From Cytophagales bacterium WSM2-2 (GTDB lineage Bacteria; Bacteroidota; Bacteroidia; Cytophagales; Cyclobacteriaceae): a DNA stretch of 64,000 nucleotides. How positions within the stretch are numbered: position 1 is the stretch's first letter; each line of letters begins with the position of its first letter. The stretch covers positions 682,001-746,000 of the forward strand of contig BNHL01000001.1 of NCBI GenBank assembly GCA_015472025.1, given 5' to 3'. Positions 27,006 through 36,683 of this stretch are shown here, one piece after another. The translations under genes were made by a program, and so were the position numbers. The notes under the pieces were generated by a model that did no database searches, was not told the DNA's origin, and saw nothing but the letters and a program-made list of their open reading frames with translations.

Positions 27006-28688
27006 ATGGCTGACGAAAAGATCATTTTTTCAATGTCGGGCGTAAGCAAGATTTATCCGCCCAGCAAACAGGTTTTAAAGAATATTTACCTCTCTTTTTT
27101 CTATGGCGCCAAAATAGGCGTGCTCGGTCTCAACGGCTCGGGTAAGTCGTCTTTGCTGCGAATTATTGCAGGAATTGACAAAGAATTTCAGGGTGAGGTG
27201 GTGTCTGACCTTGGCTACAGTGTGGGATTGCTTGAACAGGAACCGCAATTGGACAAAACCAAGACTGTAAAAGAGATTGTGGAAGAAGGCGTGAAGGGCA
27301 CTGTAGCTCTTTTAAAAGAATTTGAGGCCATCAATGAGAAATTTGGTGATCCTGACATCATGGAGAACCCTGACAAGATGGAAAAACTCATCGCACGGCA
27401 AGGTGAAGTTCAGGAGAAACTGGATGCTATTGGGGCGTGGGAACTCGACCATAAACTTGAGCGCGCGATGGATGCACTTCGTTGTCCTCCTGCTGATGCC
27501 AACGTTGAGCATTTGTCGGGTGGTGAAAAAAGGCGCGTGGCATTGTGCCGGTTGTTGCTGCAAGAGCCCGATGTGCTGTTACTTGATGAACCTACCAACC
27601 ACCTTGATGCCGAATCGGTATTGTGGCTGGAAGAACACTTACGTCAATACAAGGGAACGATCATAGCAGTAACGCACGACCGTTATTTCCTAGACAATGT
27701 GGCCGGGTGGATTTTGGAACTGGATCGTGGCGAGGGAATTCCGTGGAAAGGAAACTATTCAAGCTGGCTCGACCAGAAGCAGAAGCGTTTGATGCAAGAG
27801 GAGAAAACGGAAAGCAAACGTCAGAAAGCATTGGAGCGTGAGTTGGAGTGGGTGCGCATGAATCCGAAAGGAAGACAGGCTAAAGGAAAAGCGCGTTTGA
27901 ATGCTTATGAAAAATTAATTGGCCAGGAAGGACGCGAGAAAGAAGAGAAACTGGAATTGTATATTCCTCCGGGACCTCGCTTGGGTAATAAAGTCATTGA
28001 AGCCACTGGTGTATCTAAAGGCTATGGCGACAAGCTGCTCTACGAAAATCTCTCGTTCGTTTTACCTCCAGCTGGCATTGTAGGAATCATCGGACCGAAC
28101 GGTGCAGGAAAGACTACGCTCTTTAAAATGATTACCGGAAAGGAAAAACCGGATGCCGGAACATTCTCTGTTGGCGAAACGGTGAAGATCGCCTATGTAG
28201 ATCAGGAACATGACGACCTCAAACCGGAAGACACTGTGTTCCAGGCGATCACCGGCGGCAATGACCTGATCATGATCGGTGGAAAAGAAATCAACTCACG
28301 TGCTTATGTGAGCAAATTCAACTTCAGTGGCACAGATCAACAGAAAAAAGTAAAAGAACTTTCGGGTGGTATGCGCAACCGCGCTCATCTCGCCATTGCC
28401 TTGAAGCAAGGTGGCAACTTGTTGCTGCTTGATGAACCTACCAACGACCTTGACGTGAACACACTTCGCGCGTTAGAAGAAGCTTTGGAAAATTTTGGAG
28501 GTTGTGCTGTGATCATCTCTCACGACCGCTGGTTCCTCGACCGCGTGTGCACACACATTCTCGCGTTCGAAGGCGATTCCCAGGCCTACTGGTTTGAAGG
28601 AAGCTTCAGTGAATATGAAGAGAACAAAAAGAAGCGACTGGGTGATGACCAGCCGCACAGGATCAAGTATAAGAAATTGGTGAAATAA
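27006..28688 (+). CDS. ettA: Energy-dependent translational throttle protein EttA (ABC-F ATPase)
   Basis: The cytoplasmic protein has two ABC ATPase domains in one chain: Walker A GLNGSGKSS and GPNGAGKTT, signatures LSGGEKRR and LSGGMRN, and Walker B VLLLDEPTNHLD and LLLLDEPTNDLD. The arm-like linker between them is the P-site tRNA interaction motif (VRMNPKGRQAKGKARLNAYE). ABC-F proteins of this type bind the ribosomal E site and gate translation according to ATP/ADP balance. Length (560) fits EttA. It is convergent with an MFS transporter gene across a long hairpin. Confidence 0.95.
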   Translation: MADEKIIFSMSGVSKIYPPSKQVLKNIYLSFFYGAKIGVLGLNGSGKSSLLRIIAGIDKEFQGEVVSDLGYSVGLLEQEPQLDKTKTVKEIVEEGVKGTVALLKEFEAINEKFGDPDIMENPDKMEKLIARQGEVQEKLDAIGAWELDHKLERAMDALRCPPADANVEHLSGGEKRRVALCRLLLQEPDVLLLDEPTNHLDAESVLWLEEHLRQYKGTIIAVTHDRYFLDNVAGWILELDRGEGIPWKGNYSSWLDQKQKRLMQEEKTESKRQKALERELEWVRMNPKGRQAKGKARLNAYEKLIGQEGREKEEKLELYIPPGPRLGNKVIEATGVSKGYGDKLLYENLSFVLPPAGIVGIIGPNGAGKTTLFKMITGKEKPDAGTFSVGETVKIAYVDQEHDDLKPEDTVFQAITGGNDLIMIGGKEINSRAYVSKFNFSGTDQQKKVKELSGGMRNRAHLAIALKQGGNLLLLDEPTNDLDVNTLRALEEALENFGGCAVIISHDRWFLDRVCTHILAFEGDSQAYWFEGSFSEYEENKKKRLGDDQPHRIKYKKLVK

Positions 28689-28697
28689 ATCTGGAGC

Positions 28698-28745
28698 TGG
28701 ATACTAGATGCTGGATATTCTTCTTAAAGTATCCAGCATCCAGTA
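28698..28745. terminator. Long bidirectional hairpin between ettA and the MFS gene
   Basis: An 18-bp inverted repeat with a single mismatch (gatactagatgctggata and tatccagcatccagtatc) and a loop of about 12 nt fills the gap between convergent genes. It could terminate transcription from both sides. Confidence 0.7.
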
Positions 28746-28753
28746 TCAACTTT

Positions 28754-29845
28754 CTACATGTTCTGAAAATAATTCATCAAGCCATCGGCTACCTCCACAC
28801 TTCCGAAGAAAATTCCAGAGCCAAGAGTTACGTTTCTAACTGACAAGTGACCTAACGCAAACGGGAAGCCCGCCACTGATGCATAGCTGAAGAACGGTGC
28901 CGAAAGCAACGCGAGTGTCATTACAATGTACGGATTGCTGATAAAGATAGTAGGTAACAGCAACACGAAAGAACCAATCAATCCATAGGTCAAACTTTTC
29001 TCAGTGCCAATCTTGTCTACCAGTTTGGATGAAGGCCACGCAGCAAGAGCTGCAATTCCCAACGCGATAGAAACAATTACCGAACCAGAAATAGCTCCAC
29101 CAGTGCCAAAGAGATTATCAATTTTCTGAGGAATATAAGTCTTCAACATAGTGGTGGCTGCGCCTAAGATCAAACCGGCTATAAGAACGACCGTGAAGTT
29201 ACTGCTCGTGGTTTTGGATTCATCATTGCTTCGAACAAAACTGAGATTGCGCGTAGATGAACGGAAAAAATAGCCAGTGATAATCAGAAGAACACCACCA
29301 AAAGCAAAAGTTACGATCGGCCCCATCCAGTCTACAAAATTGACGATAACAGGCTCAACGGCATACAGCAATTCTGTTGTTAATACCATCATTGCCATGG
29401 CAGAAGGAAGTGATTTGGCAGGTGCAAACAATTCAAGCATCGAATTAGCGGGGCTATGAAAAATATTCATGGAGATCAACCAGATCACAATCATGAAAGG
29501 AAGCGCTGCAGTAAGATTGATAGTAGTAGCAGTGCCTACGGTAAATGCCACACACATGAACACCATGGCGGTCACACTAATTCCTACTGTGAAAACAACA
29601 AAGCGATTGCCCCCGGATTTCATCACGCGATCGGCAATGATACCGGCTGCCGGTGGAATGAAAACTAAAATCAAAGCCTGTGAAATTACCAGGAACAACG
29701 ACAGGTGTCTGTAATTAAAAATTTCAAGCACTTTAGGTTGATAATTGTGATAAGCTATCCAACTGATGACGATGGCGGCATTGAGCGCCATAAGGCTGTA
29801 AATCTGTTTCCAGTTGGTTTGTGGCGAGGAGGCTGCAGTATTCAT
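28754..29845 (-). CDS. MFS-type membrane transporter
   Basis: The 363-residue protein contains about eleven hydrophobic helices, with the loop pattern IADRVMKSGGNRFVVF after helix 2 typical of the major facilitator superfamily, and a second half beginning VVLIAGLILGAATTMLKTYI. It is shorter than the usual 400-450 residues and starts close to helix 1, so one terminal helix may be missing or short. The substrate is unknown. It is transcribed toward ettA and shares the bidirectional hairpin at its 3' end. Confidence 0.75.
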   Translation of the reverse strand: MNTAASSPQTNWKQIYSLMALNAAIVISWIAYHNYQPKVLEIFNYRHLSLFLVISQALILVFIPPAAGIIADRVMKSGGNRFVVFTVGISVTAMVFMCVAFTVGTATTINLTAALPFMIVIWLISMNIFHSPANSMLELFAPAKSLPSAMAMMVLTTELLYAVEPVIVNFVDWMGPIVTFAFGGVLLIITGYFFRSSTRNLSFVRSNDESKTTSSNFTVVLIAGLILGAATTMLKTYIPQKIDNLFGTGGAISGSVIVSIALGIAALAAWPSSKLVDKIGTEKSLTYGLIGSFVLLLPTIFISNPYIVMTLALLSAPFFSYASVAGFPFALGHLSVRNVTLGSGIFFGSVEVADGLMNYFQNM

Positions 29846-29965
29846 AACGGTTTGGTTCAGTTTATTTAAACTTAAGAATCCTTTTCGGTTTTCAGCGAAT
29901 TTTCTAAGGACTTATAAAATACGGTAATTTGACCCTGGTTAGATTTCAAACTTTAGACTTTTTTT

Positions 29966-30337
29966 ATGAAACCCTTTCTGACGATCATTCTGCTTGTTCT
30001 CTCCAACACCTTCATGACTTTCGCTTGGTACGGCCATTTGAAGTTTAAGGATATGAAATGGAGCGAAAACCTGTCGTTGGTGTGGGTGATCCTGATCAGT
30101 TGGGGAATCGCCCTGTTCGAATACGTATTACAGGTACCCGCAAACCGGATCGGGTTCAGGGAGAATGGCGGTCCATTTTCTCTGGTTGAACTCAAGGTGA
30201 TTCAGGAAGTAATCACGTTGTCAGTGTTCGTCATTTTTTCGCTGGTATTTTTCAAAAATGAAACTCTAAAGTGGAATCATTTTGTAGGGTTCGGGTTCCT
30301 GGTGCTGGCTGTATATTTTATTTTCCGAAAGGGGTAA
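29966..30337 (+). CDS. DMT family protein (DUF486)
   Basis: The 123-residue protein has four membrane helices, with the conserved motifs TFMTFAWYGHLKF after helix 1 and ALFEYVLQVPANRIGF after helix 2, which mark the DUF486 branch of the drug/metabolite transporter superfamily. Such small proteins are thought to work as dimers in the inner membrane, and the substrate is not established. It is a single gene, divergent from the MFS gene. Confidence 0.85.
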   Translation: MKPFLTIILLVLSNTFMTFAWYGHLKFKDMKWSENLSLVWVILISWGIALFEYVLQVPANRIGFRENGGPFSLVELKVIQEVITLSVFVIFSLVFFKNETLKWNHFVGFGFLVLAVYFIFRKG

Positions 30338-30896
30338 AGTTCAGGCGAAACAAAATCTGAGTCGAGGGTTCGACACTCTCAATAATGCCAGGTTTTTTGC
30401 GTGCATCGACCATGTATGGAAACTTGAAAAAATCAACCAGGCACGCCTGCATTGTCAAAAGCTAAAATTATCTCCTCTGAGTCGTGACTTTAGAGTATTC
30501 GCCAGCGACTATAAACCATGTAACATTTCCTGGTAATTTTTTATCAAGGCTGACTATAGTGTAGCGAAAGTATGCGCCGGGAAAGTCACCATTTGCTGAT
30601 CATGTGGCGTCTGATTGCAATCTCAAACCTTAAATTTTGTTGCAATGGCGAATCTTTTACAACGCTAATGTGTGAATGGTAAAATCCACTTATTAAAATG
30701 TAGATATACTGAGCCCAGAGTTAATTAATACAAAGCTGCCGCAGCAAGAAAAATGCTCTTAAGCACATCATGAGAGTGTTCTCGTAGTTTCCATGTGTGT
30801 GTAAGATTATCGCAAGGCAGCGAGGCCGTATCGCTTTGCTTTTCCTTTTGAACGCCATTCCTTTATAGAATTTTTCAAACCAAAAATTAATGCTAA
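30338..30896. other. Intergenic region before the TonB-dependent receptor
   Basis: This 559-bp stretch contains no credible gene, tRNA or strong hairpin in either direction. Short segments such as gagggttcgacactctc mimic a tRNA T-arm, but no cloverleaf can be built around it. It probably contains the receptor gene's promoter and control sites, which I could not identify. Confidence 0.5.
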
Positions 30897-33089
30897 ATGA
30901 AAAAACTGTTCTCTATTCCATATAAGAGCTTTCTGGTTATCACGCTGGCGCTAAATCACATGAGTGTAATTGCGCAAAATCAAAAGGATACCATTGATGT
31001 CTATTCCATTTCATTAGAGGAATTAATGAACATCAAAGTCACTACCGCTACGAAATCCTCCGGTAAGGTTGACGCTGTACCATCTATTGTTGAAGTAATT
31101 ACGAGAGAACAAATCAAACAGCGTGGTTATCAAACATTGGCGCAAGTACTGAATGACATTCCCGATAATCATGAAGACCGAAGCAACTGGGGTATCGGTG
31201 AGCCGCTCAATCAAAACGTAGGGTTCGGTTTTCGTTTTGACACCGGGCAAAATACATTGTTGCTATTTAACGGTCAGCGACTCAATGCGTTTTTACCTGG
31301 CAATCGTTTTGGTGGCGAAGAATATTTGCTTGATAACATCGAGCGAATTGAAATCATCCGTGGGCCTGGCTCCGCGTTATACGGAGCCAACGCCTTCACA
31401 TCCGTTGTCAATATCATTTCCCGAACAGCCGAAGCGGGCGAATCAACTGTAAGCACAGAAGTAAACTACGTTCCCACATCAAAAGGCTTTGCTTCCAGCA
31501 GTTCATTTCTTACTGGCACTGCCAACGGTGGCACCATTGGTGGAGCATTCCGCTATTTCACTGAGAAAGGTCAGGATCTATCTGTGCAGAACAGCCTTTA
31601 TGGAAATGCAACCTTGAGAGACGGTGTCAATCATGCCATTGATGGTGATTTGTTTTACAAGCAAGGTGGCTTCCGTTTGTATTCCAAAATTACCAATCAA
31701 TCAAGGCCAACGTTTACAGGGTTTAATAGCGTCAATCCTACCAACATGAAGGACCTCACCTTGTCAATGTATGCTTATTCTGTCGGCACTGATTACACAT
31801 TCAAGCCAGGAGGGAAAACCGAAGTTAAGCTTTCTGCCGGATGGCACCAGGACAACTGGACAGAGGTTGCACTTTTGCCGGCATTCCAGGTAACACCAGA
31901 TGGTACAGCGCTGGTGCGAGACCCCGCCGGAAACCCGATGTTAGACAACGTTCCCATCTATCGCGATGGTCAGACCATCAACACTTCATTCTTCATTGAT
32001 GGACAGGGGGCAAACACGCAATCGGTAGATGGAGAGGCTCAATTCACCTACAATTATTCGAAAGACAATAATCTGATCCTCGGCTACTATCACTCGGACG
32101 ACCGTGTGCTGGATGCATATAGACCAACTGAGCTCAATTTGAATCCGTTTGGTTATGTTCCTTTTCGTGTGATCCGTGATAACACCAACAATTGGTTGTT
32201 CGACACGAATGTTTCGCGGATTAACGATGGATTATACGGCCAGGTAAATCATGCGCTTGCGAAAGGCCTTCTTGTAACGATGGGCGCACGCCTGGATATG
32301 TACTCGGGTACCGGTCTTTTGAAAGCACAGCAGTACACCGCATTTAATCCGCGTGGCGGAATCGTATACAGTAGCAAAAGCAGCACCTTTAAACTGCTTT
32401 ATGGTTTAGCTACGCGAATTCCAAATGGTTTCGAAACTCTTTCCAGTGTCGCAATCTTAGGAAGCCCAACGAATACACCAGAGCGCATCGGCATGTTGCA
32501 GTTACTCTGGATAAACAACTGGAGCTCGAACCTACGGACAGAGTTTGGCGGATTTCGTTGTCAAATCACCAACCGGCTGGAGACGGATGCTAATATCTCC
32601 GAACAAATGCTCGCACAAGGTTTTGTCGGGCAATTCATCAATGTGGGAAATGGCACTACAGCTGTTAACAATGGAATAGATGGCAAGCTCATCTATAAAC
32701 TAAAAGGCATCAATGCCATGCTCAACTTCACCCAGTATTTTGGCAGTGATGACGGAACAGGAGCGCGGTTGGCATACATCCCTAACACAATGATCAACGC
32801 AAATGTGAATATCCCCTACGGCATTTTCCAATTCGATTTGGGAATTAACTACCGCGGCCAGTTTACTAAAGCAGCAAGTGATCCAAGGCCACCTGTAAAT
32901 GCTTATTTGCTTGGAAGACTGAATATATTGGTATCACCACAACGGTGTCCATTGCAGTTTAAACTAACCGGAAGAAATATCTTTGATACCAAATACAACT
33001 ACCCTTCTTCATCCGTAACCTACACCAATAACTTCCCTGCCCGCGGAATGGAAGTACTTTTATCAGTTATCTACAAAATGAAGAACTAA
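30897..33089 (+). CDS. TonB-dependent outer-membrane receptor
   Basis: The 730-residue protein has a signal peptide, a TonB-box-like region (DTIDVYSISLEELMNIKVTT), a plug domain (VPSIVEVITREQIKQRGYQT, IIRGPGSALYGANAFTSVVN) and a beta-barrel ending in an aromatic strand region (EVLLSVIYKMKN). It imports a large or scarce ligand across the outer membrane with energy from TonB. It lacks the SusC-type N-terminal extension and no SusD gene follows, so a siderophore or vitamin-type ligand is more likely than a glycan. The gene ends in a strong terminator and stands alone. Confidence 0.9.
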   Translation: MKKLFSIPYKSFLVITLALNHMSVIAQNQKDTIDVYSISLEELMNIKVTTATKSSGKVDAVPSIVEVITREQIKQRGYQTLAQVLNDIPDNHEDRSNWGIGEPLNQNVGFGFRFDTGQNTLLLFNGQRLNAFLPGNRFGGEEYLLDNIERIEIIRGPGSALYGANAFTSVVNIISRTAEAGESTVSTEVNYVPTSKGFASSSSFLTGTANGGTIGGAFRYFTEKGQDLSVQNSLYGNATLRDGVNHAIDGDLFYKQGGFRLYSKITNQSRPTFTGFNSVNPTNMKDLTLSMYAYSVGTDYTFKPGGKTEVKLSAGWHQDNWTEVALLPAFQVTPDGTALVRDPAGNPMLDNVPIYRDGQTINTSFFIDGQGANTQSVDGEAQFTYNYSKDNNLILGYYHSDDRVLDAYRPTELNLNPFGYVPFRVIRDNTNNWLFDTNVSRINDGLYGQVNHALAKGLLVTMGARLDMYSGTGLLKAQQYTAFNPRGGIVYSSKSSTFKLLYGLATRIPNGFETLSSVAILGSPTNTPERIGMLQLLWINNWSSNLRTEFGGFRCQITNRLETDANISEQMLAQGFVGQFINVGNGTTAVNNGIDGKLIYKLKGINAMLNFTQYFGSDDGTGARLAYIPNTMINANVNIPYGIFQFDLGINYRGQFTKAASDPRPPVNAYLLGRLNILVSPQRCPLQFKLTGRNIFDTKYNYPSSSVTYTNNFPARGMEVLLSVIYKMKN

Positions 33090-33137
33090 CAGACAGGAAA
33101 TCTGCATTAACCAAAAGCAGTTGAAATCAAATTTCTT

Positions 33138-33175
33138 AAGAAACCTGGACCTTTAATCCAGGTTTCTTCTTTTTT
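33138..33175 (+). terminator. Rho-independent terminator of the TonB-dependent receptor gene
   Basis: A perfect 12-bp stem (aagaaacctgga / tccaggtttctt) with a 7-nt loop is followed by cttttttc. Confidence 0.9.
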
Positions 33176-33231
33176 CTGTAACCTTTCCATCTTTCTTCAG
33201 TATTTCCTTCTAAATGGTAGAACATATTGCT

Positions 33232-33269
33232 ATCATTCTGCGTAGATTACATCTACAATTTAGAATGAT
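33232..33269. promoter_or_regulatory. Palindromic operator candidate in front of padR
   Basis: Two nested palindromes share nearly one centre: inner gtagat-tac-atctac (33242-33256) and outer atcattct / agaatgat (33232-33239 and 33262-33269). The element ends 14 nt before the PadR start codon. PadR proteins bind palindromes at their own promoters, so autoregulation is likely. Confidence 0.7.
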
Positions 33270-33283
33270 ATAATCTCTGACTC

Positions 33284-33610
33284 ATGAAAGAAACGCGTAT
33301 TGGAGAATTTGAAGAAGTAATCCTGATCATTACCGGGATCCTGGGTGAACAGGCCTATGCCTACCGGATTGCCGAAGAATTTGAAGCACAAACCGGCAGA
33401 GCTGTGTCCATTGGTGCAACGCATTCAACACTCACAAGACTGGAAGACAAAGGTTTTCTCGATTCCAAGATGGGAAAAGCCACCGCAGAACGTGGTGGCA
33501 GGCGTAAACGTATTTACACCATCACCGCCAGTGGAAAACGTGTACTGCAAAACTCACTCGACTTTAAAATGTCGCTATGGAAGCAGTATCCCAAACTAGT
33601 CGTGCGATGA
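33284..33610 (+). CDS. PadR family transcriptional regulator
   Basis: The 108-residue protein is a small winged-helix regulator: an N-terminal helix (IGEFEEVILIITGILGEQAY), a recognition region (IGATHSTLTRLEDKGFLDSK), and a wing (TAERGGRRKRIYTITASGKR), typical of PadR. It lacks a long C-terminal domain, as in the short subfamily that controls transporters. The adjacent downstream permease has the matching prefix domain, a pairing very common in Cytophagales. A strong palindrome just upstream is the likely operator. Confidence 0.92.
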   Translation: MKETRIGEFEEVILIITGILGEQAYAYRIAEEFEAQTGRAVSIGATHSTLTRLEDKGFLDSKMGKATAERGGRRKRIYTITASGKRVLQNSLDFKMSLWKQYPKLVVR

Positions 33611-33638
33611 ACTGTTAAGACAAAAGAAAGAAAATAAA

Positions 33639-36272
33639 GTGAAGACCACACCTCCCAAACTTGCCGAGCGAATGCTCCGCTCCTTCCTGCGGGATGACCT
33701 GCTGGAAGAAGTCTCCGGTGACCTGGAGGAAAAATTTGCAACCATGAGTAGTCAATCAGTGTTCAGGGCCAAACTGAACTACTGGTTCCAGGTGATCAAC
33801 TATGTGAGACCGTTTGCCATTAAGAAAACAAAATCAATCCCCTCAAACAATACAGCTATGTTCAGCAATTATTTTAAAGTTGGCATTAGGAATCTGAAAA
33901 GGAATGTAGGCTATTCTGTCATTAACATAGGTGGGCTGGCCACCGGTATGGCCATAGCGATACTTATCGGCCTATGGGTTTATGATGAAATTTCATTCGA
34001 CAAATATCATGGTAACTATAACCGGGTCACCCAGGCATATCAACACCAGACTACCAACGCAAACATCGGAACGGGTGTGGCTATACCGCGACCATTGGAA
34101 ATGGCCCTACGCAACAATTATGCGAGTGACTTTACCTACATATCAATGTCGTCCTGGTCTGGCGATCACTTGCTGGTGGTCGGGGAAAATAAGTTTACAA
34201 AAACAGGAAGCTTTGTACAGGTCGATTTTCCAAAAATGATGACACTGCAAATCCGTCAGGGAAGCATTGATGGATTGCGCGATCCCTCCTCCATCCTTCT
34301 ATCGGCATCTCTTGCTAAAGCCATGTTTGGTGATACCGATCCGCTCAACCAACTCGTTCGCATTGACGGAACTATGGATGCCAAAGTAACAGCCATCTAT
34401 GAGGACCTTCCCGACAACTCCACATTCAAAGGCCAAGATTTCTTTTCGAGTTGGGAGTTGCTGCTCACAGTTGAACCGTGGATGAAAACCGCTGAGACAC
34501 AGTGGGGAAATAATTCGTTTCAATTGTTTGCTCAGCTTGCACCTGGTGCCGATATCAATCAAGTGACACAGAAAATTAAAAAAGTAAAAGTCAAAGGGAA
34601 ACCAGATGAAGCCAAGTACAACCCGGAGATCTTCCTCGTACCCATGAGTGATTGGCACCTGCGTGGCGATTGGAAAAACGGAAAGAACATAGGTGGAAAA
34701 ATTCAGATGGTCTGGCTTTTTGGAATCATCGGTATTTTCGTGGTGCTACTCGCCTGTATCAATTTCATGAACCTTAGCACGGCACGCTCCGAAAGACGGG
34801 CCAAGGAGGTAGGCATTCGCATGACTATAGGTTCCGTGAGAAGACAATTGATATTCCAGTTCCTAAGCGAATCGTTCCTTGTGGTTTCATTGTCGTTTGT
34901 TATTGCTTTGCTGATCGTCTGGATTTCATTCCCTTCATTTAACACGCTTGCCGATAAAAAGATGATCATCCAATGGGCTAACCCTTCCTTTTGGATGATC
35001 TGCATTGCATTTGTTGTGGTCACCAGTTTGCTGGCAGGCTCCTATCCTGCACTTTATCTCTCGGCATTCCAGCCTGTAAAAGTTTTAAAGGGTGCGTTCA
35101 AAGCAGGAAGGTTTGCTTCATTGCCTCGAAAGGCTCTTGTCGTAGTTCAGTTTGTAATTTCAGTAACGCTGATCATTGGCACAGTGATCGTTTACAATCA
35201 AATACAATTTTCGAAGAACAGACCCATCGGCTACAGCCAGGACGGGCTACTTATGATCCAGATGAAGACACCTGATTTTTATGGCAAGTACAGAGATTCA
35301 GGAAATGAAAAATACAACATCATGCGCGATGAATTAAAAGGACTGCGTGTCATTGAGGAATTTGCGGAGTCATCCAGTCCACTCACTGGTATCTGGTCTA
35401 ACAACGGAGGCTTCCGTTGGGCGGGAAAAGACCCTAACGTAGACGGAGAGTTTGCGACCATCTGGGGCTCGCATGATTACGGCAACACAATTCAATGGAA
35501 AATCAAAAAAGGCAGGGATTACTCCAGAGACTTTGCAAGCGACTCTACAGCCATCGTCATTAACGAAGCAGCAGAGCGATTTATCGGAGTTGAAAATGCC
35601 GTGGGTATGGAGATTATCTGGGGCTCTGACGATAAGAGAAAGTATCATGTGATCGGTGTAGCGGAGGATATGATCATGGGCTCTCCTTACCGGCAGGTAC
35701 GACCCGGAATTTATTTTCTCAGCTATGAACAGGTGAATTGGATGATCATGAAACTGAATCCGGCCAAAAGCGCCCAGGAATCACTCGCGGTTATTGAATC
35801 CGTTTTCAAAAAACATATTCCATCAGCTGCTTTCGACTACAAATTTGTTGATGCCACTTATGATAGAAAATTCAACTCCGAAGTGAGGATCGGTAAATTG
35901 GCTTCCGTCTTTGCCACCCTTGCTATCATCATCAGTTGCCTTGGACTGTTCGGGCTCGCTTCATTTGTAACCGAACAACGCACTAAAGAAATTGGAATCC
36001 GTAAAGTGATGGGCGCTTCAGTTAAGAGCTTATGGCAATTGCTGTCGAGAGACTTTGTCATACTGGTAGCTGTTTCATGTGCCATCGCTGTACCGCTATC
36101 ATGGTACCTGCTTGAGGGATGGCTGAGTAAATACGAATACCACACCGAAATGTCGTGGTGGGTGATGACCGCCTCATGCCTTGGAGCTTTAATAGTCACA
36201 CTTGCTACGGTGAGTTTCCAATCGGTGAAAGCTGCGTTGATGAACCCTGTGAAGAGCCTGAGGTCGGAGTAA
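33639..36272 (+). CDS. Large FtsX/MacB-type permease with N-terminal prefix domain, PadR-associated
   Basis: The 877-residue protein begins, from a GTG, with a cytoplasmic prefix domain (PPKLAERMLRSFLRDDLLEE, GDLEEKFATM) of about 75 residues that is typical of permeases encoded next to PadR regulators. The rest is a double MacB/FtsX unit: a membrane helix at ~100-122, a first periplasmic domain, three helices with RAKEVGIRMTIGS, a second domain and a last set of three helices with RTKEIGIRKVMGAS, ending NPVKSLRSE. The gap to padR is 28 nt, so they form an operon. The ATPase is not encoded here and the substrate is unknown. Confidence 0.92.
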   Translation: MKTTPPKLAERMLRSFLRDDLLEEVSGDLEEKFATMSSQSVFRAKLNYWFQVINYVRPFAIKKTKSIPSNNTAMFSNYFKVGIRNLKRNVGYSVINIGGLATGMAIAILIGLWVYDEISFDKYHGNYNRVTQAYQHQTTNANIGTGVAIPRPLEMALRNNYASDFTYISMSSWSGDHLLVVGENKFTKTGSFVQVDFPKMMTLQIRQGSIDGLRDPSSILLSASLAKAMFGDTDPLNQLVRIDGTMDAKVTAIYEDLPDNSTFKGQDFFSSWELLLTVEPWMKTAETQWGNNSFQLFAQLAPGADINQVTQKIKKVKVKGKPDEAKYNPEIFLVPMSDWHLRGDWKNGKNIGGKIQMVWLFGIIGIFVVLLACINFMNLSTARSERRAKEVGIRMTIGSVRRQLIFQFLSESFLVVSLSFVIALLIVWISFPSFNTLADKKMIIQWANPSFWMICIAFVVVTSLLAGSYPALYLSAFQPVKVLKGAFKAGRFASLPRKALVVVQFVISVTLIIGTVIVYNQIQFSKNRPIGYSQDGLLMIQMKTPDFYGKYRDSGNEKYNIMRDELKGLRVIEEFAESSSPLTGIWSNNGGFRWAGKDPNVDGEFATIWGSHDYGNTIQWKIKKGRDYSRDFASDSTAIVINEAAERFIGVENAVGMEIIWGSDDKRKYHVIGVAEDMIMGSPYRQVRPGIYFLSYEQVNWMIMKLNPAKSAQESLAVIESVFKKHIPSAAFDYKFVDATYDRKFNSEVRIGKLASVFATLAIIISCLGLFGLASFVTEQRTKEIGIRKVMGASVKSLWQLLSRDFVILVAVSCAIAVPLSWYLLEGWLSKYEYHTEMSWWVMTASCLGALIVTLATVSFQSVKAALMNPVKSLRSE

Positions 36273-36320
36273 AATTCTCCCACAAAAGTGTTAGTTTAGC
36301 CATCGCTAAATACACTTGCA

Positions 36321-36662
36321 ATGATCAATGGAGTACACCTCATTATCTATTCGAAAGACGCTGAAGCGGACAAGGTCTTTTTCCGGGATGTCCTGAAGCT
36401 AAACAACGTTGACGTTGGGCGCGGCTGGTTGATATTCGCTCTCCCCCCTTCCGAGTTGGCAGTGCACCCCTCGGAGGGAAACGAACAACAGGAAATCTAC
36501 CTGATGTGCGAAGACATCGATGTCTTCATCAGTGAAATGGCAAAGCAGAAAATCAAGTGCAGCGAAGTTCAAGACCAGCGCTGGGGAAAATTGGTTCAAT
36601 TGACATTGCCTGGCGGTGGCAAGCTTGGTGTGTATGAACCGAAGCATGCAAGGCCCAATTAG
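36321..36662 (+). CDS. VOC (glyoxalase/bleomycin-resistance) family protein
   Basis: The 113-residue protein has one full beta-alpha-beta-beta-beta set of the vicinal oxygen chelate fold: NGVHLIIYSKDAEADKVFFR, the middle VGRGWLIFALPPSELAVHPS, a second half YLMCEDIDVFISEMAKQKIK, and VQLTLPGGGKLGVYEPKH. Metal ligands typical of VOC enzymes would include the His at residue 5 and the Glu near the end (YEPK). The reaction is unknown; members range from antibiotic-binding proteins to isomerases. It is a single gene between the permease and an SH3-type protein. Confidence 0.85.
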   Translation: MINGVHLIIYSKDAEADKVFFRDVLKLNNVDVGRGWLIFALPPSELAVHPSEGNEQQEIYLMCEDIDVFISEMAKQKIKCSEVQDQRWGKLVQLTLPGGGKLGVYEPKHARPN

Positions 36663-36683
36663 TTGTTTGCAATTACTTTAGTT

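Noticed and set aside
30361..30410. tRNA-like T-arm (gagggttcgacactctc)
   Set aside because: A five-base stem with a seven-base ttcgaca loop exists, but no acceptor, D or anticodon stems can be built around it.
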